A stretch of DNA of 40,893 nucleotides from UBA11540 sp003445125 (lineage in GTDB: Bacteria > Bacillota > Clostridia > Oscillospirales > Ruminococcaceae): NCBI GenBank assembly GCA_937899435.1, contig CALBQG010000044.1, positions 1 to 40,893 of the forward strand, given 5' to 3'. The notes under the pieces are model-generated. The model saw only the letters and a program-made list of their open reading frames with translations, was not told the DNA's origin and searched no databases. Below are positions 31,542-39,097 of this stretch, in pieces (position 1 is the first letter of the stretch; each line of letters starts with the position of its first letter). The translations under genes were made by a program, and so were the position numbers.

Positions 31542-32444
31542 CTATGCTTTTGTCACCGCCGAAGCGGGAAAATGCCGCGTCTGATTCAGATACATCCGGC
31601 GGTACTCTCCGGGGGTCATGCCGGTCTGAACCTTGAAAAAACGACAAAGATAGCCGCAGTCACAGCACCCGCTTTTTTCCGCAATTTCCTCCAGCGTCTT
31701 TTTTTCGTCGTGAAGCAGCTCCTTGATGCGGCAGATGCGGGCAGTCTGTCGGTATTCGGTCGGCGTGCATCCGTAGGCGGCACGGAACCGCCGTTCAAAA
31801 CAGCGCACACCCACATGGCACGCTTCGGCAATTTCCGCCATGCTCATTTTGTCCTCCTCCAAAAGCGCCGCGCTTTTTTGAAGCGAGGGAAAATCGGAAA
31901 GAAAATGCGCTTCGGCGCGCAGGTTCTGCGACAGAGTGTCAAACAGCTCGTACACCGCACGGTACACCGAAAGCGGCGAGGCTTCGGGCTGATTGAACGC
32001 GCGGATCAGTGCGAGAAACAGCTTGCGGTATATTTCCTCGTGTCGGACGGTGACCACCGTCACCCGATCGCCGAACGACAGCCGCTCCCCCGGGGCATCC
32101 TGCTGGAAAAACGCGCGTTTGATGGTTTCGTCGCGGGAAAACGGCAGCTCGCGCAGGGTGAATTCAAACAGATACTGCACCGGTTTTTCCGCGCGCTTTG
32201 CGGGTTCGATTTCCCACATATAAGAACAGCCCCGCGGCATATAGACCAGCGCCCCCTGCGGTACGGACAGGGGTGGGAGATCGTTTTGGTAGCACACGCC
32301 CGAGGTTCCCGAAAACAGCAGAAACGCGTCGGTCGGACGCGGCGTGGCGGGGATGAAACGGCTTTTGACGCTTGCCGTCTGCACCACGGGAAACAGATCG
32401 GAGACGGAAAACAGATGTTCTCCGAGTTCGGAAAATGTCAGCAT
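31542..32444 (-). CDS. AraC-family transcriptional regulator
   Basis: A 300-residue protein. The N-terminal half is a cupin-like sensor (LFSGTSGVCYQND, PQGALVYMPRGCSYMW). A helical middle follows (SPLSVYRAVYELFDTL), then the two HTH motifs: MSMAEIAEACHVGVRCFERR and KKTLEEIAEKSGCCDCGYLC followed by RFFKVQTGMTPGEYRR. The CCDCGYLC in the second recognition helix is unusually Cys-rich. It is divergent from the Gfo/Idh/MocA gene, which it probably controls in response to a sugar or polyol (inference). The ribosome site is AAGGGGG. Confidence 0.92.
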   Translation of the reverse strand: MLTFSELGEHLFSVSDLFPVVQTASVKSRFIPATPRPTDAFLLFSGTSGVCYQNDLPPLSVPQGALVYMPRGCSYMWEIEPAKRAEKPVQYLFEFTLRELPFSRDETIKRAFFQQDAPGERLSFGDRVTVVTVRHEEIYRKLFLALIRAFNQPEASPLSVYRAVYELFDTLSQNLRAEAHFLSDFPSLQKSAALLEEDKMSMAEIAEACHVGVRCFERRFRAAYGCTPTEYRQTARICRIKELLHDEKKTLEEIAEKSGCCDCGYLCRFFKVQTGMTPGEYRRMYLNQTRHFPASAVTKA

Positions 32445-32468
32445 ACAGGTTTGCCCCCTTCTGATTTC

Positions 32469-32496
32469 ATTATAACATCCGCGGAGATTTTGTCAA
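32469..32496 (-). promoter_or_regulatory. Sigma-A promoter of the second AraC gene
   Basis: Minus-strand TTGACA (32496-32491), 16-bp spacer, TATAAT (32474-32469): full consensus boxes. Confidence 0.92.
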
Positions 32497-32537
32497 TCGT
32501 CTGTCGCAAAAGTCCAATTTTCGGTCGGACTTTGCCA

Positions 32538-32566
32538 TTGTTTTCCCCGGGGAGCGGGGCTATAAT
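32538..32566 (+). promoter_or_regulatory. Sigma-A promoter of the oxidoreductase gene
   Basis: TTGTTT (32538-32543), 17-bp spacer containing CCCCGGGGAGCGGGG, TATAAT (32561-32566). An imperfect inverted repeat GCAAAAGTCC...GGACTTTGC lies just upstream, between the divergent promoters, and could be an AraC site. Confidence 0.82.
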
Positions 32567-32595
32567 GACAGTAGAAAACCACAGGAGGGTCGAGT

Positions 32596-33867
32596 ATGAA
32601 ACAGCGTTTGAAAGTGGCAATTCTCGGAGCGGGAAGTCGCGGCTTCGGGTATGCCGAAGGGATGATGCGTGCCCCTGAAAAATTTGAGATCACGGCGGCT
32701 TGCGATCTGTCGCGCGAACAGTTGGACAAAATGCACACGTTGGCGGGATTGGACAACCGTGTGCTTTTCGACAACGAGGAGGACTTTTTCAAGGAAAAGC
32801 GCGGAGATGCGCTGATCATCACCACCTATGATACCGTCCATGTGCGCCAGTGCGTGCGTGCGCTGAAAATGGGATATGACGTGCTGCTCGAAAAGCCGAT
32901 CAGCGACCGTCGGGACGAGCTTTACGAGCTGTTGAAAACCCAGCGCGAAACCGGACGCACGGTGGTCGTCTGTCATGAATTGCGCTACGGCGTGATGTAC
33001 GAAAAGCTCTATGAATTGATGCATTCGGGCGTAATCGGAAAGCTGATTGCCATTGACGCGATGGAACGTGTGGCGTATTGGCATATGGCACAGGCGTATG
33101 TCCGCCTGCAGGCGGGAACCGGCAATACCACCTATCCGACCATTCTTGCCAAGTGCAGTCACGATATGGATCTGGTGCAGTATTACGCGGGCGCGCAGTG
33201 CGATACGGTCACTTCGATCGGCGGCGAAACCCTGTTCAGAAAAGAAAATGCGCCGAAGGACGCTGCCGAGCGGTGCCTTGACTGTCCGCACGTGGACACC
33301 TGTACTTACAGTGCAAAGAAAATTTATATTGAAGGCTTCCACAAACGCGGATGTCCGAAATTCGTCTGGCCCTTTAATAAGGTATCGCTGAAAAAGCCGA
33401 CCACCGAGGAGGATCTTTACGAGGGTCTGCGGACAAAATGCTTCGGACGCTGTGCCTTTTTGTGCGGCGTGGAGGAAAACCCGCATGTTGTGGATCACCA
33501 GCTGCTGCAGATGAATTTCAAAAACGGCGTGACGGCAGTGCTGAAAATGGTGTTTGCCGCCGAAATGGGCAGACGGATCAATCTGTTCGGCACCGAAGGC
33601 GAATTGCTGCTGGACGAGCGCCTGAACGCCATCGAGGTTCGTCCCTACGGAAAGGAAATGCAGGTTATCGACTTTGATTCGCTCATGGAAGGCGGACACG
33701 GTCACGGCGGCGGAGATCAGCGGCTGATCGAGGCGCTGTATGACATTGTGGTCGATCATGCACAAAGCCCCACGTCGCTGGAAAATTCGCTGGAATGTCA
33801 CCTGATCGGCATCGCGGCGGAGGAATCCCGTCTGGCGGGCGGAAAACTCGTCAAGGTTCACGAATAA
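32596..33867 (+). CDS. Gfo/Idh/MocA family oxidoreductase with Cys cluster
   Basis: A 423-residue protein with ACAGGAGGG before ATG. The Rossmann start KVAILGAGSRGFGYAEGM and the EKPISD motif (residues about 100) define the family. The HDMDLVQYY segment is the usual catalytic His/Asp region. Between the two domains is a Cys-rich insert (RCLDCPHVDTC, then GCPKFVW) that may bind a metal. Such enzymes oxidise or reduce sugars and polyols with NAD(P). It is divergent from an AraC regulator and ends in a strong hairpin, so it is a one-gene unit. The substrate is unknown. Confidence 0.92.
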   Translation: MKQRLKVAILGAGSRGFGYAEGMMRAPEKFEITAACDLSREQLDKMHTLAGLDNRVLFDNEEDFFKEKRGDALIITTYDTVHVRQCVRALKMGYDVLLEKPISDRRDELYELLKTQRETGRTVVVCHELRYGVMYEKLYELMHSGVIGKLIAIDAMERVAYWHMAQAYVRLQAGTGNTTYPTILAKCSHDMDLVQYYAGAQCDTVTSIGGETLFRKENAPKDAAERCLDCPHVDTCTYSAKKIYIEGFHKRGCPKFVWPFNKVSLKKPTTEEDLYEGLRTKCFGRCAFLCGVEENPHVVDHQLLQMNFKNGVTAVLKMVFAAEMGRRINLFGTEGELLLDERLNAIEVRPYGKEMQVIDFDSLMEGGHGHGGGDQRLIEALYDIVVDHAQSPTSLENSLECHLIGIAAEESRLAGGKLVKVHE

Positions 33868-33871
33868 AAAC

Positions 33872-33907
33872 GGAATCGGCGCAAAGTCCGCAGGACTTTG
33901 CGCCGAT
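33872..33907 (+). terminator. Terminator of the oxidoreductase gene
   Basis: 16-bp stem AATCGGCGCAAAGTCC / GCA / GGACTTTGCGCCGATT with GCTTTTTA after it. Confidence 0.9.
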
Positions 33908-33962
33908 TGCTTTTTACGTTAGCACTCCGGTCGTGCCGGGAAATGCCGCTTCCTGCCGGGAT

Positions 33963-33996
33963 GCTGCGCGCCGCCCGAAGCGGCGGCGCGCAGCGA
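33963..33996 (-). terminator. Strong hairpin after the CCA-adding enzyme gene
   Basis: GC-rich stem CTGCGCGCCGCC with GGCGGCGCGCAG, just after the stop codon on the minus strand. There is no T-run, so termination would be inefficient or of another kind. Confidence 0.55.
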
Positions 33997-34001
33997 AACC
34001 C

Positions 34002-35366
34002 TCATTTTTCACATTCGGAAAGAGACTCATGCGTCAGCGTGTCGATCTCGGCAAGCAGGGCGGTGCGGCTGTTTTCCGCCGTGCCGTCCATCACTCTTTG
34101 CAGCAGCAGCCGCAGCGCACGCCCGATCTCTTCGCCCGAAAACCCTTTGGCGGTCAGATCATGCCCGTTGACGGCAAGATCCTTCAGCGAAAAACACCGC
34201 CTTTCGGCGCAGAGACGTTCGACAAGAACTTCGCAGGCGTCAATCTGCGGAAGATCGTCCCCGTGCGTCCCGCAGGCAATCGCATCGGCGCGCCGTACCG
34301 CAATCAGCATTTTCAGCCGCCGTTCGCCGTATTGGTTCAGCCGCCGCAGCATCAGCTTCGGATCGGGATCGAGAAGGATCATGTGCTTTTCGATCAGAAA
34401 TACCACGTCCTCGCGGGTGCGGTTGTCGCATTTCAGACGGCGCAGGATGTTCCCTGCCGTCTGTGCGCTTTTTCTCTCATGCCCGTAAAAATGTCCCACG
34501 CCGTCGGCATCCGCCGAAAAACAGGCGGGCTTTTCAATGTCGTGGAGGAGCATGACCAGACGGAGCACGGGGTCGGGCGCGATTGCCTCCACACTGCGGA
34601 CAATGTGCCCGTAGACGTCATAGAGATGGTGCGGGTTGTGCTGCAAAAATCCGTCGCAGGGCTTCAGTTCGGGAATGACGGCAAACAGTATCCTGCGGCA
34701 GAGTTCCAGTACCTCCCGCACGTTCTCGCCGCATAGGAGCTTTTTCAGCTCGGCAAACAGCCGCTCGGCGGAAATGTCCCGCAAGGCCGGCGCCAAGCGG
34801 TTGGCGGCGGAGAGGGTGTCGGCGTCGATGGAAAAACCGAGTACGGAGGAAAAACGGGCGGCGCGAAGGATTCGCAGCGCGTCCTCGGAAAAACGGCGGT
34901 TCGGGTCGCCCACACAGCGGATGATCCGATGCCGAAGATCCTTCGCGCCGCCGAAAGGATCCACCAGACCGCGGCTTTCGTTGTAGGCAATGGCATTGAC
35001 CGTGAAATCGCGGCGGCATAAGTCGTCCTCCACCGAGGAGGAAAAAACCACGGAATCGGGATGCCGCTTGTCGGAGTAGCCGCTTTCGGTGCGGAAGGTG
35101 GTGATTTCGATCGGCATCTGCCCGATCAGCACCGTCACCGTGCCGTGCTTGATTCCCGTTTCCAATACGGGCAGATCGGAAAACACGCGCCTGACCTCCT
35201 CGGGCGTGGCGGAGGTGGTCAGATCCCAGTCGTGAACAGGACGTCCGAGCAAGGCGTCGCGCACGGCACCGCCCACGGCAAACGCTTCAAACCCCGCGCC
35301 TTGCAGACGGTTCATGACGTTTCTGACCGGTGTCGGTAAAAAGATGGTCGGTGTTTGTTTTTCCAA
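34002..35366 (-). CDS. cca: CCA tRNA nucleotidyltransferase with HD domain
   Basis: A 454-residue protein. TTG 35366 is chosen because AAAGGAGGGG lies seven bases upstream; ATG 35408 lies within the promoter region. The head domain has AVGGAVRDALLGRPVHDWDL with the catalytic DxD, then CRRDFTVNAIAYN and RRFSEDALRILRAARF, all typical of class II CCA-adding enzymes and poly(A) polymerases. A later HD domain follows (YDVYGHIVRSV, LLHDIEKPACF, FYGHERKSA). It adds or repairs the 3' CCA of tRNAs. It is divergent from the DUF896 gene. Some bacteria split A- and CC-adding activities, which cannot be excluded here. Confidence 0.92.
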   Translation of the reverse strand: MEKQTPTIFLPTPVRNVMNRLQGAGFEAFAVGGAVRDALLGRPVHDWDLTTSATPEEVRRVFSDLPVLETGIKHGTVTVLIGQMPIEITTFRTESGYSDKRHPDSVVFSSSVEDDLCRRDFTVNAIAYNESRGLVDPFGGAKDLRHRIIRCVGDPNRRFSEDALRILRAARFSSVLGFSIDADTLSAANRLAPALRDISAERLFAELKKLLCGENVREVLELCRRILFAVIPELKPCDGFLQHNPHHLYDVYGHIVRSVEAIAPDPVLRLVMLLHDIEKPACFSADADGVGHFYGHERKSAQTAGNILRRLKCDNRTREDVVFLIEKHMILLDPDPKLMLRRLNQYGERRLKMLIAVRRADAIACGTHGDDLPQIDACEVLVERLCAERRCFSLKDLAVNGHDLTAKGFSGEEIGRALRLLLQRVMDGTAENSRTALLAEIDTLTHESLSECEK

Positions 35367-35396
35367 AAAAGCACCCCTCCTTTTACTATATACAAG

Positions 35397-35425
35397 AGGA
35401 TACCGCAAAAAAACATTTTCGTCAA
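35397..35425 (-). promoter_or_regulatory. Sigma-A promoter of the CCA-adding enzyme gene
   Basis: Minus-strand TTGACG (35425-35420), 17-bp spacer, TATCCT (35402-35397). Confidence 0.75.
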
Positions 35426-35428
35426 GCC

Positions 35429-35457
35429 TTTACGCCGCCTGCCGCCTGTGCTATAAT
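35429..35457 (+). promoter_or_regulatory. Sigma-A promoter of the DUF896-DUF1653 operon
   Basis: TTTACG (35429-35434), 17-bp spacer, TATAAT (35452-35457). Its -35 is three bases from the -35 of the divergent promoter. Confidence 0.8.
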
Positions 35458-35474
35458 AAAGGAGAGGTGAGTTC

Positions 35475-35687
35475 ATGGAAAAGAAAAAGCTGGACAGGAT
35501 CAGTGAACTGGCGAAAAAAGCGCGCGAAGCGGAGCTGACCGCGGAGGAAATGTGCGAGCAGAAAAGCCTGCGCGAGGAATTCATCGCGGCGTATCGGGAA
35601 AATCTGCGGGAGCAGCTGGAAAATATGTATGTCGTGGACGAAAAGGGAAATAAAGTGAAACTGAAAAAGAAGGGAGACCCGCAATGA
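35475..35687 (+). CDS. DUF896 (YnzC-like) small helical protein
   Basis: A 70-residue protein with GGAGAGGTG before ATG. It matches the DUF896 pattern: a helical hairpin RISELAKKAREAELTAEEM, then a second helix QKSLREEFIAAYRENLREQL, then a basic tail VKLKKKGDPQ. The B. subtilis relative YnzC is a small cytoplasmic protein under SOS control with no settled function. It overlaps the next gene by four bases. Confidence 0.92.
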   Translation: MEKKKLDRISELAKKAREAELTAEEMCEQKSLREEFIAAYRENLREQLENMYVVDEKGNKVKLKKKGDPQ

Positions 35688-35896
35688 TCCGAAAAGGACG
35701 CTGGCGCCACTTCAAAGGAAACGAATATCAGGTCATCGGTACGGCAAAGCACAGCGAAACGCTGGAAGAAATGGTGGTCTATCGGGCGCTTTACGGCGAC
35801 AAAACGCAGCTTTGGGTGCGCCCGGCGTCCATGTGGGAGGAACCCGTGGAGCGCGACGGAACCTCACAGCCGCGCTTTACTTATATAGGAGAATAA
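35684..35896 (+). CDS. DUF1653 domain protein
   Basis: A 70-residue protein starting ATGATCCG in the upstream stop, with a GGGAG site. It has the DUF1653 hallmarks GRWRHFKGNEYQVIGTAKHS, EEMVVYRALYGD and LWVRPASMWEEPV, ending PRFTYIGE. The function is unknown; a small beta fold that binds a ligand has been suggested for the family. It is coupled to the DUF896 gene. A MITE-like element begins two bases after its stop codon. Confidence 0.92.
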   Translation: MIRKGRWRHFKGNEYQVIGTAKHSETLEEMVVYRALYGDKTQLWVRPASMWEEPVERDGTSQPRFTYIGE

Positions 35897-35897
35897 A

Positions 35898-36066
35898 GGC
35901 AGTACCGCACAATTCCCGCCTGACGGCTTAAAACGCTGCGGTGGCTGCGGCACGTCATCTGCGCTGCAGAAATGCTCGATAATACACAAAGTATTCTCTG
36001 CGCTTTTTGCTTAGCAGCTAACGTGCTTCGCCGCTGTATCGGCACTTGGAATTGTGCGGTGCTGCC
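35898..36066. mobile_element. MITE-like element with 19-bp terminal inverted repeats
   Basis: A 169-bp unit bounded by GGCAGTACCGCACAATTCC (35898-35916) and its inverse GGAATTGTGCGGTGCTGCC (36048-36066), 18 of 19 matching. The inside has further imperfect complementarity (CGGCACGT with ACGTGC) and no protein-coding frame. No transposase is present and no clear target duplication is visible (only a short AAA on both sides). Confidence 0.7.
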
Positions 36067-36070
36067 GAAA

Positions 36071-36106
36071 GAGAAGCGGCGGTCGGATTTTTCCGACCGC
36101 CGCTTT
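36071..36106. terminator. Bidirectional terminator after the MITE and the small Cys peptide gene
   Basis: Stem AAGCGGCGGTCGG / ATTTTT / CCGACCGCCGCTT. It can end the DUF1653 transcript and, on the minus strand, the Cys-rich peptide gene whose stop lies 15 bases away. Confidence 0.85.
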
Positions 36107-36120
36107 CACTGTGCCGAGGA

Positions 36121-36285
36121 TCAATCGCAACCGCAGCCGCATCCGCAGCCGTTGCCGCTTCTGCCGTTGTTGTCGTTACCGCATCCGCATCCGCAGCCGT
36201 TGTTATTCAGCAGGGACGTACCGTTGTTGCAGAACAAAAGCAGCAGGATGATGATAATGAACCAGGAATTGTTGTTGCAGCACAT
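36121..36285 (-). CDS. Small Cys/Gly/Asn-rich membrane peptide
   Basis: A 54-residue gene with a strong AAGGAGG nine bases before ATG. The product begins MCCNNNSW, followed by a hydrophobic run FIIIILLLLFC long enough for one short membrane segment. The rest is almost only Asn, Gly and Cys, with GCGCGCG and GCGCGCGCD repeats. It has ten Cys in all. I recall similar 'CCN..W..III..LLLFCC..GCGC' short proteins from Clostridia, all without function. Metal binding or a role in membrane stress is a guess. It is a single gene divergent from clpC. Confidence 0.78.
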   Translation of the reverse strand: MCCNNNSWFIIIILLLLFCNNGTSLLNNNGCGCGCGNDNNGRSGNGCGCGCGCD

Positions 36286-36426
36286 AGAGCGTTGCCTCCT
36301 TCAAAAATTTGGGGTACACCATATCTTATGTGAATGGGGGAAAAGGTGTTACAAAGAAAATGATTTTTTTCCCGCAAACCGTCCACAATAGGAGCATAAG
36401 ATAAGAAGGACGAAAGGGAGGAGCCT

Positions 36427-38871
36427 ATGTTCACGTTCAGAGGGTTCACGCAAAAGGCAAACGACGCCCTGAATCAGGCAATCGGGTCGGCGGCGGAAAT
36501 GGGGCATACCTATGTCGGTTCGGAGCATCTGCTGATCGGATTGATCCGCGAGGGAAGCTCGGTGGCTGCACAGGTGCTTCGGGAGTTTTCGGTCGAGACC
36601 GAACCGCTGGAAAGGATGCTGACGGAAACCGTGGGCAGAGGAACGCCGCTGGTGCTGACGCCGCGCGACTTTACTCCGCGGGCGAAAAAAATTCTGGAAT
36701 TGGCGGCGGCGGAGGCGCGTTCGCTCGGACAGAAGTACGTCGGTTCGGAGCATATTCTCATGGCAATGGTCAAAGAAAACGAAAGCTACGCCATGCAGTT
36801 TTTGCGGCAGATGGGAATTGAACCGGAGACGCTGTACGAAAAGTGCCGTGAGATTCTGTACCGCAATCGCGCCATTTCCGAGGAAACGCCCGAGGAGACG
36901 GCGAAGGAGGACAAAAAAACACCGCTGTTGTCGCGCTATGGGCGGGATATGACGCGGATGGCGCTGCGCGGGGAACTCGACCCTGTGATCGGACGGGAAA
37001 AGGAAATCGACCGCGTGATACGGATTTTGTCGCGCCGAACCAAAAATAACCCCTGCCTCATCGGAGAACCCGGCGTGGGGAAAACGGCGGTGGCAGAGGG
37101 ACTGGCGCAAAGAATACGGTCGGGCGACGTGCCGCAGAACCTGAAAAATAAACGGCTGATTTCGCTGGATGTGCCATCCATGGTGGCGGGAACCAAATAC
37201 CGCGGAGACTTTGAGGAACGGGTGAAAAGCTGCCTTGAGGAAGTCAAACGCGCAAAAAACGTGCTGCTGTTCATCGACGAGATTCACAGTATCGTCGGTG
37301 CGGGTGCGGCGGAGGGGGCAATCGATGCCGCCAGTATCCTCAAACCGCCGCTGTCGCGGGGGGAAATCCGCCTGATTGGCGCCACCACCGTGCAGGAATA
37401 CCGAAAATATATTGAAAAAGATGCGGCGCTGGAACGTCGGTTTCAGCCGGTGACCGTGGAAGAACCCTCCGCGGAGGAAACCAAACGGATTCTGCTCGGT
37501 CTGCGGGATAAATATGAAGCGCACCACGGCGTTCGGATTCCGGAGGAAGCAATCGAGACGGCGGTCGCGTTGGCACAGCGCTATCTTCCCGATCGGTATT
37601 TCCCCGATAAAGCCATCGACCTGATCGACGAAGCCGCCGCGGCGGTGCAGTTGAGGGCGAACTCCTCTCCCGACGGCGTGCGCCTGCTGGAAAATGACCG
37701 CAAAGCGGCAAGCACCGAAAAAGAAGCGGCGATTGCGGCACAGGACTATGAGCGGGCGGCGGCGTTTCGCGATCGGGAACAAAAACTCAGCGAAAAACTG
37801 CAAACTATGCAGAATACCTGGAAAACCGAACGCAAAGAACCGTCTCTGACCGCCGAGGATATTGCGGCGGTGGTGTCGCAGATGACAGGCGTGCCGACCG
37901 AAAGACTGACCGAGGATGAAACCTCCCGCCTGCGGGGACTGGAAACGAGCCTGCACGAACGGGTGGTCGGACAGGACGAGGCGGTCACGGCGGTGGCAAA
38001 AGCCGTGCGCCGCCAGCGGGCAGGGCTGAAAGACCCCAACCGCCCGACGGGATCGTTTCTGTTTCTCGGACCGACCGGCGTGGGAAAAACGGAACTTTGC
38101 AAAGCGCTCGCACAAACACTGTTCGGAAGTGAACAGGCGATGATTCGCCTGGATATGTCGGAATACGGCGAACCCCACGCCGTCTCCAAGCTCATCGGCT
38201 CGCCGCCCGGCTATGTGGGATATGAGGAAGCGGGACAGCTGACGGGAAAAATCCGAAAAACGCCCTATGCGCTGGTGCTTTTCGACGAAATCGAAAAAGC
38301 GCACCCCGATGTTCACAACCTGCTGCTCCAGGTGCTGGAGGATGGACAACTGACCGATGCACAGGGACGGCGGGCGGATTTCAGAAATGCGGTGATTGTG
38401 ATGACCTCGAACATCGGCGCACAGAAAATCACCGAACCGCAAGCCCTCGGCTTCGGCTCACAGGCAGGCAGCGATACCTATATAAAGAAGGAAGTCATGG
38501 GACTGCTGAAAAAGTCCTTTCGTCCGGAACTGATCAATCGAATGGATGAAATCGTGGTCTTTCATAAGCTGACGAAAGCCGATGTGCGAAAGATTGCGGA
38601 AAAAATGCTGTCGGCATTGCAGGAGAAAGCAAAGGGGCTGGGTTGGCAGATCGAATTTGACGAAAGCGCCGTGGAGGAACTGGCGCGGGAGGGCTTTGAT
38701 GAAAATTACGGCGCGCGTCCGCTTCGCCGCGTCATCCGCACGCAGATTGAAGATGCACTGACTGAACGGATCTGCGAAAACGAAAAAGGCGGAAATTTTG
38801 TGTGCCGCTATAACGGAAAATCCTTTGAATTTGTAACAAAAACAGGGGAAAATGGGGTAAAACAGGGGTAA
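36427..38871 (+). CDS. clpC: ATP-dependent Clp protease ATPase ClpC
   Basis: An 814-residue protein after GGGAGG. Two N-terminal Clp_N repeats (FTQKANDALNQAIGSAAEMG and FTPRAKKILELAAAEA) precede AAA+ domain 1 with Walker A GEPGVGKT and Walker B LLFIDEIHS, an UVR-like ERAAAFRDREQKL in the middle domain, and AAA+ domain 2 with GPTGVGKTE and LVLFDEIEKAHPD. The sensor/arginine region ENYGARPLRRVI ends the core. It unfolds proteins for ClpP. The usual partners ctsR, mcsA and mcsB are not beside it, so regulation differs from B. subtilis. No clear sigma-A promoter was found; an inverted repeat (TATCTTATG...CATAAGATA) lies upstream. Confidence 0.95.
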   Translation: MFTFRGFTQKANDALNQAIGSAAEMGHTYVGSEHLLIGLIREGSSVAAQVLREFSVETEPLERMLTETVGRGTPLVLTPRDFTPRAKKILELAAAEARSLGQKYVGSEHILMAMVKENESYAMQFLRQMGIEPETLYEKCREILYRNRAISEETPEETAKEDKKTPLLSRYGRDMTRMALRGELDPVIGREKEIDRVIRILSRRTKNNPCLIGEPGVGKTAVAEGLAQRIRSGDVPQNLKNKRLISLDVPSMVAGTKYRGDFEERVKSCLEEVKRAKNVLLFIDEIHSIVGAGAAEGAIDAASILKPPLSRGEIRLIGATTVQEYRKYIEKDAALERRFQPVTVEEPSAEETKRILLGLRDKYEAHHGVRIPEEAIETAVALAQRYLPDRYFPDKAIDLIDEAAAAVQLRANSSPDGVRLLENDRKAASTEKEAAIAAQDYERAAAFRDREQKLSEKLQTMQNTWKTERKEPSLTAEDIAAVVSQMTGVPTERLTEDETSRLRGLETSLHERVVGQDEAVTAVAKAVRRQRAGLKDPNRPTGSFLFLGPTGVGKTELCKALAQTLFGSEQAMIRLDMSEYGEPHAVSKLIGSPPGYVGYEEAGQLTGKIRKTPYALVLFDEIEKAHPDVHNLLLQVLEDGQLTDAQGRRADFRNAVIVMTSNIGAQKITEPQALGFGSQAGSDTYIKKEVMGLLKKSFRPELINRMDEIVVFHKLTKADVRKIAEKMLSALQEKAKGLGWQIEFDESAVEELAREGFDENYGARPLRRVIRTQIEDALTERICENEKGGNFVCRYNGKSFEFVTKTGENGVKQG

Positions 38872-38971
38872 ATCAGAAAAAAATTCAAAAAAATTTCACC
38901 CGAAAACCTGCATTCTAGAGCCATTCTCTGAAATGGTTACGAAAAAATTACAAAAATATTGAAAAAACCTC

Positions 38972-38999
38972 TTGCATTTTGAAATAAATATGTTATAAT
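38972..38999 (+). promoter_or_regulatory. Sigma-A promoter of the surface protein gene
   Basis: TTGCAT (38972-38977), 16-bp AT-rich spacer, TATAAT (38994-38999), preceded by A/T tracts that could act as an UP element. Confidence 0.87.
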
Positions 39000-39011
39000 G
39001 TAACCGTAAGT

Positions 39012-39058
39012 TAAAGTTGCTTAGATGTTTTGAAGCTTTAAGAATCTAAAGTAACTTT
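39012..39058 (+). promoter_or_regulatory. 5'-UTR stem-loop of the surface protein gene
   Basis: Near-complementary arms 39012-39026 (TAAAGTTGCTTAGAT) and 39043-39058 put a hairpin at the start of the roughly 90-base leader. Such structures often protect abundant mRNAs from decay (inference). Confidence 0.6.
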
Positions 39059-39097
39059 AGAGTTATTAACACCCAAAATTTTAAGGAGGAAATCATA

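Noticed and set aside
36349..38442. 697-residue minus-strand frame opposite clpC
   Set aside because: The plus-strand frame is a complete ClpC; the opposite frame has no recognisable domain.
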